A DNA stretch of 64,000 nt from Mucilaginibacter mallensis (lineage in GTDB: Bacteria > Bacteroidota > Bacteroidia > Sphingobacteriales > Sphingobacteriaceae), in contig NZ_LT629740.1 in the NCBI RefSeq assembly GCF_900105165.1, forward strand, positions 2,666,001 through 2,730,000. Reading direction: 5' to 3'. Below are positions 56,863 through 64,000 of this stretch, in pieces. Under the pieces are notes generated by a model. The model saw only the letters and a list, made by a program, of their open reading frames with translations. It was not told the DNA's origin and ran no database searches. The stretch's first letter is position 1; every line of letters begins with the position of its first letter. Both the position numbers and the translations under genes were made by a program.

Positions 56863-58446
56863 GTGTCAGTATCATTTATTCTTATTGCGCTGATCGCCAT
56901 GTTCGGTCACTCTGAAGATTTCCTTGGCACTACCCTGCTAAGCCGCCCACTTGTGCTCGGCCCTTTGGTTGGCCTGGTGCTAGGTGATTTAAACCAGGGA
57001 ATCATCATAGGCGCTACGCTTGAACTGATATTTATGGGTAATATTAAGGTTGGCGCTGCTATCCCTCCGGATGTTATTACCGGTGGTGTGTTGGGTACAG
57101 CATTCGCTATTATCTCAGGCAAAGGACCGGCCATCGCGCTTGCCATTGCCATACCCGTATCTATATTAGCTGAAATGATGATCAGCGCCCTGTTTGTATT
57201 GAGGGCCATGCTCAACAAAAAGTTCAACCAATATGCCGAAGAAGGTAATTACAAAAAGATACAATGGCTGCATATTCTATCGGGATTGATAAGGCCGTTG
57301 TTAATGGGCTTTATTGTACTGCTTGCGCTTCAATTAGGCGCTAATGCCATGCGTTCGTTTTTGGATATGATACCTGCCTGGGTACAATCCGGATTACAGG
57401 TTGCAGGTAATATGCTGCCTGCATTGGGCTTTGCGCTTTTAATGAACCTGATGTTCAATAAAAAAGTGGCACCCTATTTCTTTCTTGGCTTTATACTGGC
57501 CAGCTATTTAAAACTACCTATAATAGCCATTGGCGGCATCGGGGTAATTATTGCGCTCATTATAACGCAATACATGCCTGTAAATACAAATGATGACGAT
57601 GACAACAATGAAACGCAAGAACCTGATGGTGCGCCTGCTGTAATTCACAGACTTACTAATAGGGATATCCGAAATATATTTTTCCGTTCACTGGCGCTGG
57701 AGGCTAACTTTAACTTTGAAACCTGGCAAAATACAGGTTTTGCTTTCTCTATCATCCCGGCGTTAAAAAGGATTTATACCGATAAAAAGCAAATGGCAGA
57801 AGCACTGAAAAGGCATTTGCAATTGTTTAATACCAGCCCATACGGCTCAACCCTTGTATTGGGCATTACAGCCGCTATGGAAGAGCAAAATAGCCGCGAT
57901 ACAGATTTTGACGCGGAATCGATAAGCTCGGTTAAACTGGGGCTAATGGGTCCGTTGGCAGGCATATTTGACTCGTTGTTTTGGGGTACGTTTAAGGTAA
58001 TAGCTGCTGGTGTGGGTACCTCACTCGCCCTAAAGGGGAATATAATGGGGCCGGTAATTTTTATATTGATATTTAATATCCCGCACCTGTTACTCAGGTA
58101 TAATCTCACGTTTATAGGTTATAATGCGGGTACCAAATTTTTGAGCAACCTGGCTAAAAGTAATGTGATGGATAAATTAACTACCGGGGCATCTATATTA
58201 GGGCTAATGGTGGTTGGCGCTATGCCTGCAACGTTAATGAACATCACTACACCTATAACCATTGGCTCATCAAAATCAGCTATAACTATACAGGGTATAT
58301 TGGACCAGATAATACCCGCCATAATACCGTTAGGACTAACTTTCCTGGTGTATTATTTTGTAAAAAAGGGTGCTAAAACCGCTTACTTATTGCTGGGCTT
58401 GCTGGTATTAGGCTTTGTTGGCAGTATGATACATTTATTTGCTTAA
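56863..58446 (+). CDS. PTS mannose-family fused EIIC-EIID membrane component
   Basis: 527 residues from GTG 56863, chosen because SFILIALIAMFGHSEDFLG leads directly into the EIIC motif RPLVLGPLVGLVLGDLNQG. EIIC occupies ~1-245 (GATLELIFMGNIKVGAAIPPD). A charged linker (~240-260, NDDDDNNE) joins EIID (~265-527: RDIRNIFFRSLALEANFNFE, FNTSPYGSTLVLGITAAMEEQNS, LMGPLAGIFDSLFWG). The two are separate genes in well-studied systems, so this is a genuine fusion. It forms the sugar channel in the inner membrane. Confidence 0.92.
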   Translation: MSVSFILIALIAMFGHSEDFLGTTLLSRPLVLGPLVGLVLGDLNQGIIIGATLELIFMGNIKVGAAIPPDVITGGVLGTAFAIISGKGPAIALAIAIPVSILAEMMISALFVLRAMLNKKFNQYAEEGNYKKIQWLHILSGLIRPLLMGFIVLLALQLGANAMRSFLDMIPAWVQSGLQVAGNMLPALGFALLMNLMFNKKVAPYFFLGFILASYLKLPIIAIGGIGVIIALIITQYMPVNTNDDDDNNETQEPDGAPAVIHRLTNRDIRNIFFRSLALEANFNFETWQNTGFAFSIIPALKRIYTDKKQMAEALKRHLQLFNTSPYGSTLVLGITAAMEEQNSRDTDFDAESISSVKLGLMGPLAGIFDSLFWGTFKVIAAGVGTSLALKGNIMGPVIFILIFNIPHLLLRYNLTFIGYNAGTKFLSNLAKSNVMDKLTTGASILGLMVVGAMPATLMNITTPITIGSSKSAITIQGILDQIIPAIIPLGLTFLVYYFVKKGAKTAYLLLGLLVLGFVGSMIHLFA

Positions 58447-58449
58447 ACC

Positions 58450-60162
58450 ATGAAAGGGATCGGCGTTTCTCCGGGTATTGCAATTGGCAGGGCTTATGTT
58501 ATAAAGAATAGCAAAGCCGAAACAACAGGCGTTTTATTGAAGGATGAAGCGAATATATCAGCTAATATAAACCAATTTGATGATGCTGTTAGTCTTGCCA
58601 TTAATGAAATTGGCCTCATAAAGCAAAATCCCGACTTAACGCTTCACGAAGAAGATATCGCCATCTTAGATACCCAAATTGAATTTATATCCGACCCACA
58701 ATTGCGTAATGACGTAATTGAAAAGATCGATACCGAGAAAAAAAATGTAAGCGATGCATTAATAGAAGCTATCGCTAATATGGTAAAACTCTTTCGGGAG
58801 ATGAATGATGAATACATGCAGGCGAGATCTGCTGATATACAGGATATTGGCAATCGCATATTAAAGCATCTCATCAGATCAAATTCAGTATTTACACAAG
58901 CCTTTGAACCCGGCACCATTATTATTGCCGAGGACATCGCGCCATCTGATACCATTACTATGAATACCCGGAATGTGGCCGGCTTTGCAACGCAGATGGG
59001 TAGTAAAACCTCGCATACGGCTATCATTGCCAAAGCAAAAGGGATACCTGCAGTGGTTGGTTGCGGTGATGATTTGAGAGCGATTAAGGATAATGATATA
59101 GTTGTTTTGGACGGGACAACCGGCCTGGTATTTATCAATCCTAAACATCAATTAATCGACGAATATACCTGCAAAAGAGATATTTACATATCACAATCAG
59201 ACAAACTCAAGCAGCTAAAGGAAGTGAAATCTGCTACTACCGATGGTGCTGAAATAAAGCTGCTCGCTAATATTTCAAGCGCAGATGACCTGGAAGCAGT
59301 TTTTGATAATGGCGGCGAAGGCGTGGGCCTGCTACGTACCGAGCTGCTTTTCATGGACCGTAACTCTTTCCCTACAGAAGATGAGCAGTTTGAGTTTTAC
59401 AAAAAGGTAGCTTTACAATCAAAATGCAAATCGATAATTGTAAGGACCATTGATATTGGTGGTGATAAGCAGCTACCCTATTTTGGCTTGCCTGCCGAAC
59501 AAAACCCATTTTTAGGTTATAGGGCCATACGCATTTGCTTAGATAGGACAGACCTCTTTATTACCCAATTAAAAGCCATTTTAAGAGCAAGTATATTTGG
59601 TGATCTAAAGATCATGCTGCCAATGATCTCTAACGTACAGGAAGTTAGGCAAGCAAAAACTATTATCGCGCAAGCAAAACAGGAATTGTTGCAAGCCAAC
59701 ACCCCATTTAACGCGGCTATTGAAGTTGGTATAATGATAGAGATCCCATCAGCTGCTATAACGGCCGACATTTTGGCTAAGGAAGTGGATTTTTTCAGTA
59801 TCGGCACAAATGACCTGTGCCAATATACACTGGCTGTTGACAGGATGAATGAAAAGATATCATACCTGTATGATCCATTTACCCCCGGCGTATTGCGGTT
59901 AATAAATTATGTGATCCAGCAGGCACATCAACATCAAATACATGTTGCTATGTGCGGTGAAATGGCATCAGATCCATTAGCTACCTTATTATTAATCGGC
60001 ATGGGCTTAACTGAGTTTTCAATGAGCGCAACGGCTATTCCTGCAATAAAAAATATCATCATCAATAACGACACAATTAAAGCAAGAGATATTTACAACA
60101 AAGTAATGGCTATGGATAGTTCAGATAGCATTACTCAATTTTTACAGGAAAACACCATTTAA
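58450..60162 (+). CDS. ptsI: PTS enzyme I (phosphoenolpyruvate-protein phosphotransferase)
   Basis: 570 residues, full length. It starts KGIGVSPGIAIGRAYVI. Phospho-His H189 lies in GSKTSHTAIIAKAKGIPAVVG. The PEP-binding barrel shows GGEGVGLLRTELLFMDR, TIDIGGDKQLPY and FSIGTNDLCQYTLAVDR, and catalytic Cys in MCGEMASDP. It takes phosphate from phosphoenolpyruvate. It is placed inside the operon (3 bp after EIIC-EIID), so this PTS carries its own general components. Confidence 0.96.
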   Translation: MKGIGVSPGIAIGRAYVIKNSKAETTGVLLKDEANISANINQFDDAVSLAINEIGLIKQNPDLTLHEEDIAILDTQIEFISDPQLRNDVIEKIDTEKKNVSDALIEAIANMVKLFREMNDEYMQARSADIQDIGNRILKHLIRSNSVFTQAFEPGTIIIAEDIAPSDTITMNTRNVAGFATQMGSKTSHTAIIAKAKGIPAVVGCGDDLRAIKDNDIVVLDGTTGLVFINPKHQLIDEYTCKRDIYISQSDKLKQLKEVKSATTDGAEIKLLANISSADDLEAVFDNGGEGVGLLRTELLFMDRNSFPTEDEQFEFYKKVALQSKCKSIIVRTIDIGGDKQLPYFGLPAEQNPFLGYRAIRICLDRTDLFITQLKAILRASIFGDLKIMLPMISNVQEVRQAKTIIAQAKQELLQANTPFNAAIEVGIMIEIPSAAITADILAKEVDFFSIGTNDLCQYTLAVDRMNEKISYLYDPFTPGVLRLINYVIQQAHQHQIHVAMCGEMASDPLATLLLIGMGLTEFSMSATAIPAIKNIIINNDTIKARDIYNKVMAMDSSDSITQFLQENTI

Positions 60163-60428
60163 TGATTACAAGGGAATACATAATTACATCGGCACAAGGC
60201 ATACACGCCCGGCCGGCAACTACATTAATCAAGCTGACTAAAAGTTATAAATCTACTATCAGCATAAAAAAGAATAACAAAATAGTTCGCCTTAACAGTA
60301 TATTGAATATCCTGTCCATGGCGATAAAAGGTGGCGAAACTATTTCTATTTTGATCGAAGGTGATGATGAAATTATAGCAGTCGACGCACTCGATCATTT
60401 TTTTAATGAAGAATTAAAAGCTTTATAA
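60162..60428 (+). CDS. ptsH: HPr phosphocarrier protein
   Basis: 88 residues. H15 in GIHARPATTLIKL is the phosphocarrier site; S46 (LNSILNILSMAIKGG) aligns with the regulatory serine, although the surrounding motif is divergent and no HPr kinase gene is visible here. It overlaps the ptsI stop (TAATG). Confidence 0.95.
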   Translation: MITREYIITSAQGIHARPATTLIKLTKSYKSTISIKKNNKIVRLNSILNILSMAIKGGETISILIEGDDEIIAVDALDHFFNEELKAL

Positions 60429-60436
60429 TACTTACA

Positions 60437-61195
60437 ATGAAAATAACTATAACCAAAAGCGAACTCGAGTTTGATATAACCGCGGCATGGCGAATTATTG
60501 CCCAAATGCTGGAAAAACGCAATTCAGTAATAGGCTTGTCGACCGGGCAAACCACTATTGGCATGCACCGTGTGGTATCTGAAATCTATAAACAATATCC
60601 GTTTGATATAGCTGATATCACGCTTTTTAATGTTGATGAGCTTACCAACCTATCGAGGGAATATGCAGGCAGTTGCTACACCATGATCCTGAACCAGATA
60701 GCCGGGCCATTAGGTATCCCGGAGGAAAATTTCATTATGCCTCCCACCCTTTCTGATGATTTTGAAGCAGAGTCATTATTATTCGAAAAACGCCTGGCCG
60801 AACGCGGCGGCGCCGATCTGCAAATGCTGGGCATAGGCAGTAATGGTCACATAGGCATAAACCAGCCTGGTACGCCGTTTGAAAGTGAAACATGGGTATC
60901 ACCGATGGATCCTGACTTTGAAGCCCGTGTACGCAGGGAAACGCAGGTACCACCCGAAACAGTTTTAGGTGGACTAACCCGTGGTGTAAAAAACATAATG
61001 CATACCCGCAAACTGATATTAATTGCCAAAGGCGCTCATAAAGCTGATATCATCGAACAAGCCATACTTGGCCCGGTAACAACAGATATCCCCGCATCAG
61101 TAGTGCAGCTGCACCCAAATTGTGAGATCCTGCTTGATGCAGATGCAGGCTCAAAAATTGCAGAGTACGCTAAGAAACGCAACTATAACTTTTAA
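60437..61195 (+). CDS. NagB/glucosamine-6-phosphate isomerase-family protein
   Basis: 252 residues. NagB fold: GLSTGQTTIGMHRVV, FNVDELTNL, GIGSNGHIGINQPGTPF, GLTRGVKNIMHTRKLILIAKGAHKADII and VQLHPNCEILLDADA. It would convert an aminohexose-6-phosphate from the PTS to ketohexose phosphate and ammonia. Compared with E. coli NagB (D141, H143, E148), the positions here are N136, H138 and Q143. Asn at the first is known in other members, but Gln for Glu is unusual, so the substrate or reaction may differ (for example a galactosamine or other epimer, or pure isomerisation). Confidence 0.85.
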   Translation: MKITITKSELEFDITAAWRIIAQMLEKRNSVIGLSTGQTTIGMHRVVSEIYKQYPFDIADITLFNVDELTNLSREYAGSCYTMILNQIAGPLGIPEENFIMPPTLSDDFEAESLLFEKRLAERGGADLQMLGIGSNGHIGINQPGTPFESETWVSPMDPDFEARVRRETQVPPETVLGGLTRGVKNIMHTRKLILIAKGAHKADIIEQAILGPVTTDIPASVVQLHPNCEILLDADAGSKIAEYAKKRNYNF

Positions 61196-61217
61196 TAGCA
61201 ACTTTAATAACAACAAA

Positions 61218-61250
61218 GAAGCCGTTTCATTTATCATGAAACGGCTTTCT
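61218..61250 (+). terminator. Terminator after the PTS operon
   Basis: Stem GCCGTTTCAT / ATGAAACGGC, 5-nt loop, extended by A-T pairs and followed by a T-rich tract. It lies between the plus-strand PTS operon and the convergent SusD gene. Confidence 0.8.
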
Positions 61251-61271
61251 TTTTGGATAATGTTTCGGTTA

Positions 61272-62900
61272 TTAAAAATTACCTTTATTTACATCCCACC
61301 ATAAACGTGTACCTCCATTATCCGGGCCGCCTAAAAGGGCTACGCCGGCTTTTACAGCAGGACCGTTTGTTGAATATTCACTTATTGGATAAGATAAGCG
61401 CCTCACCTGTATCTGGGTACTGATAGCACCACCACTTTGGTTATTAACAACCGGGAATATCTTTGGATATCCTGTACGGCGAAACTCAGTCCATGCTTCC
61501 TGCCCCTCAGGAAACATGGCCAGCCATTTCTGGGTAATGATACGCTCCAGCTTTACTTCATTTGTTGCTGATGGATCCCACTTGACCGTGATAGTTGAAA
61601 GCGCAGCCATATTATCAGCTGCATTTTGCGGGTCAACATAATCTGTTTGCTTGCTTGTACCATCAGCAATATACGCCGCAACACCGCTGGTAACACCATA
61701 TTGTGCCATTGAGCTGTTTATACCGGCTTCATAATTTGTTTGTACATCACCTGCACCTGTCCAGCCCCTCAGGGCTGCTTCCGCCTTCAAAAAATACACC
61801 TCAGCGGCAGTCATAACAGTTTCCTTTGAGGTCACTAAAAAGGTGGTATTATAATTATATACCGAGAAACCTGAATAAAGCGGTTTTGAGTGTACGTTCG
61901 TGCCTAAACGGATACCAATGTACTGGCCCGCGTATTTAGCCGGAAGCGGACCCTGTGTAATATCAACCGGGGTAAAATAAACCGGCAAACGCGGATCTTT
62001 AAGCCCTACCATGTAAGTACCAATAGAGGCATTCATAGAGTTATCAGTATAACTTGCTGTAATTTGCCAATAATCATTCTGCCCTGCTACTGCAATTGCA
62101 GCGTTATCCGAAGGATCTGATAGTAAGCCACCAGGTGCAGCCATGGCTATTTCTGCTTGTTTTTGTGCAGTTGCAGGGTCAACCTTTACCAGATGCATCG
62201 CTAAACGTAACCTCAATGAGTTAGCAAACTTTAGCCATTTGGTATAATCGCCGCCATATACAACATCAGAATTTACAAATGGCGTTGCGCTGGGGTTTGC
62301 TGTTATAAAAGCATTTAAGCTTGATGCAGCAGTATCTAATTGCGCAAACATTTGCTGATAGATGCTTTGCTGCGTATCATAAGGCGTTGTGGTTAATGAT
62401 TTACCTATTGCGCTATAAGGTACAGGGCCAAACTTATCCGTTATCCTATCCATCGCTTCAACCTGTACAATTAATGCAATAGCCCAAAAATCTGGCTGAG
62501 TAGTTTTTACACCAGTTGCCGCCAGCTTGTTTTTTATAGGGCCGAGCAAGTTTGTATAGATGCTATTAAAGGCTTCCTGATTCCAGTTATCTACAAAAAC
62601 ATAATTCATGTTATTTAATGTGGTACCAAAAAACTGCGGAGGGCATGAATATCCTGCATAAATATCAGCATTCAAATTCTGTCCTACCTGGTAGCCGTCA
62701 TCAGCAGAATACATGATCTCCTGCTCAAATGGTATAAAAACTGAGGCTATCTGCACATCTTTATTAGGTATGCCTGTAGGGTCTGTATTGTATTTTTGAA
62801 AGTTCTTTGTACAATTAGTCAATCCCAATACTATTGTACACAGCGCAGCTAAATAATAGCTACTCTTTTTATGTCTTATTGATCTATATATCGTTTCCAT
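61272..62900 (-). CDS. SusD/RagB family outer-membrane lipoprotein
   Basis: 542 residues. Lipoprotein signal with lipobox LTNC. The sequence follows the SusD-like group with ...LERIITQKWLAMFPEGQEAWTEFRRTGYPKIFP near the C-terminus and SNPLRLRLAMH-type helices (NSLRLRLAMHLVKVDPATA). It caps the SusC barrel and binds the substrate outside the cell. It lies 21 bp downstream of susC in the same operon. There is no copy of the GTAG-N7-GTAG element visible for this pair, whose promoter lies beyond the window. Confidence 0.9.
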   Translation of the reverse strand: METIYRSIRHKKSSYYLAALCTIVLGLTNCTKNFQKYNTDPTGIPNKDVQIASVFIPFEQEIMYSADDGYQVGQNLNADIYAGYSCPPQFFGTTLNNMNYVFVDNWNQEAFNSIYTNLLGPIKNKLAATGVKTTQPDFWAIALIVQVEAMDRITDKFGPVPYSAIGKSLTTTPYDTQQSIYQQMFAQLDTAASSLNAFITANPSATPFVNSDVVYGGDYTKWLKFANSLRLRLAMHLVKVDPATAQKQAEIAMAAPGGLLSDPSDNAAIAVAGQNDYWQITASYTDNSMNASIGTYMVGLKDPRLPVYFTPVDITQGPLPAKYAGQYIGIRLGTNVHSKPLYSGFSVYNYNTTFLVTSKETVMTAAEVYFLKAEAALRGWTGAGDVQTNYEAGINSSMAQYGVTSGVAAYIADGTSKQTDYVDPQNAADNMAALSTITVKWDPSATNEVKLERIITQKWLAMFPEGQEAWTEFRRTGYPKIFPVVNNQSGGAISTQIQVRRLSYPISEYSTNGPAVKAGVALLGGPDNGGTRLWWDVNKGNF

Positions 62901-62921
62901 TATTGTCTGATTTTAAAATGC

Positions 62922-64000
62922 TTATAAAGTAACATCCAGTTTTAAGCCGTAGCTGCGTAATGCAGGCTGATTAAATATATCCACACCACTTAAACCATTG
63001 CCTGTGGATGAGGTGATCTCAGGATCAAATGGCGCTTTTCTGTAGAAGTAGATCAGGTTACGGCCTGTTAATGATAGTTTGAAGCTTTTGAATACACTGT
63101 TATTTACAGGTAACGTGTAACCAAACGCCATTTCTCGTAAGCGTACAGTTGTGGCACTATATACATATTCGCCTAAGGCAGCATTACGACCGCCTATAGC
63201 AGTATACCATGTTTCTGCATTAACTGTAGTTATTGGTTTACCATTAGGGCCTACGCCGTTTACCTTTACACCACCAGCCGCACGTGCATCGCCATAAGCT
63301 TGTGATACGCCATATGAATCAAGAATAGATTGCATTACAGATACAACCTGACCACCGAATTTGCCATCAACAAGGAAACTCAACGAGAAATGCTGATAAT
63401 TAAAGCTGTTATTCCATCCCAACTGAAATTTAGGTTCAGGATTGGCAATCTTAACAAAGTCACCTTTTTGCGGTGTGCCGTCTGCTTCAAGCAATAATTG
63501 TCCGGAACTATTTTTCAGGAGTGTCTGGCCATAGATATCTCCATAAGAACCACCTTTTTTAACTTCGGACACATAGCTGCTACTATTGGTAAGCTCAATA
63601 CTATCGATACCAATTTTTGACGCTACATCAAGCACCTTATTTATATTGCGCGAGAAGTTGATCTGTGAGTTCCAGCTGAATTGTTGGCTTCTAACCATGT
63701 TGTACCCCACGGTGATCTCAATACCTTTATTTTGAATATTAGCAGCATTAATATTACCCGATCCATAACCTGAAGTAGCCAGCGGAGCAAAGCCAATGGT
63801 TTGATTAATGGTATTGGTTTTATATAAGGTAAAACTGAAGCTTAGCCTATCATTTAAAAAGCGCAAATCGGCACCCCCCTCATAAGTTTTTGTTATCTCC
63901 GGTTTAAGGGTTGGGTATGGCGCTGTCGAATTAAATGTAACCGTATTTGCGTTTGGATAATTTACCGGATTGGTTTGATATGCACCCGGCGAATTACCTA
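62922..64000 (-). CDS. SusC-type TonB-dependent outer-membrane receptor, C-terminal part, cut by window edge
   Basis: The frame is open to the right edge; about 359 C-terminal residues are seen. PYPTLKPEITKTYEGGADLRFLNDRLSFSFTLYK is the characteristic SusC barrel segment (split here as PEITKTYEGGADLRFLND and what follows). Further strands include WNNSFNYQHFSLSFLVDGKFGG, and the end SYGLKLDVTL fits the usual barrel terminus. It imports the ligand held by SusD using TonB energy; the plug domain is outside the window. Confidence 0.92.
   Translation of the reverse strand, partial: GNSPGAYQTNPVNYPNANTVTFNSTAPYPTLKPEITKTYEGGADLRFLNDRLSFSFTLYKTNTINQTIGFAPLATSGYGSGNINAANIQNKGIEITVGYNMVRSQQFSWNSQINFSRNINKVLDVASKIGIDSIELTNSSSYVSEVKKGGSYGDIYGQTLLKNSSGQLLLEADGTPQKGDFVKIANPEPKFQLGWNNSFNYQHFSLSFLVDGKFGGQVVSVMQSILDSYGVSQAYGDARAAGGVKVNGVGPNGKPITTVNAETWYTAIGGRNAALGEYVYSATTVRLREMAFGYTLPVNNSVFKSFKLSLTGRNLIYFYRKAPFDPEITSSTGNGLSGVDIFNQPALRSYGLKLDVTL

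Overview
The window reads as a chromosome segment from a Bacteroidota bacterium, most likely a soil or plant-associated Sphingobacteriaceae member (Mucilaginibacter/Pedobacter-like; this is inference from gene content). The signs are a SusC/SusD pair, a DUF4468 protein, a regulator with propeller, Y_Y_Y and LuxR-type HTH regions, Wza/Wzc/Wzx polysaccharide genes, ThuA-domain proteins, and promoter elements of the Bacteroidota type (-33 TTTG, -7 TAnnTTTG).

Layout. (1) 1-19476: an accessory, probably biosynthetic island. A class I lanthipeptide dehydratase (LanB-like N-terminus) runs off the left edge on the minus strand, divergent from a family 2 glycosyltransferase. An apparently single operon of 11 tightly packed plus-strand genes (2784-19404, closed by a strong hairpin) follows. 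It holds three small or low-complexity proteins, an ABBA-prenyltransferase-like protein, a DCC-type CxxC protein, two tandem PhyH dioxygenases, a DxDD-bearing toroid cyclase-like protein, a 2760-residue RHS giant, a PKHD-type dioxygenase and a cholesterol-oxidase-like flavoprotein. I know of no described system with this combination. (2) 19646-22904: a DUF892 ferritin-like protein and a STAND/NACHT-type NTPase. (3) 22917-36007: an exopolysaccharide locus with Wza, Wzc, Wzx, a Wzy-like polymerase, four glycosyltransferases and four hexapeptide acyltransferases. (4) 36264-43371: a DUF4440-serine hydrolase fusion, a GH30-like glycosidase, then divergent pckA and fbp (gluconeogenesis) with an Lrp/AsnC regulator co-transcribed with fbp.

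(5) 43427-61195: a carbon or amino-sugar utilisation regulon. It has a copper amine oxidase, four ThuA-domain proteins, DUF4468, a membrane-anchored propeller/Y_Y_Y/LuxR-HTH regulator, a double-thioredoxin protein, a GH9 glycosidase, and a complete mannose-family PTS (EIIA, EIIB, fused EIIC-EIID, EI, HPr) with a NagB-like deaminase. (6) 61272-64000: SusD and the C-terminal part of SusC, cut by the right edge.

The strongest new observation is in region 5. A 17-bp element, GTAGTGCTTATGTAGGG (direct repeat GTAG-N7-GTAG), occurs three times exactly and once with 3 mismatches. Every copy points toward an operon, and every copy lies exactly 32 bp upstream of a -7-like element (TAGATTTG, GATATTTG twice, GATAATTG). 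These four promoters would control the DUF4468-ThuA-amine oxidase operon, the ThuA-ThuA operon, the GH9-thioredoxin operon and the PTS operon. That looks like one co-activated regulon, and the propeller/LuxR-HTH protein encoded in its middle is the obvious candidate activator.
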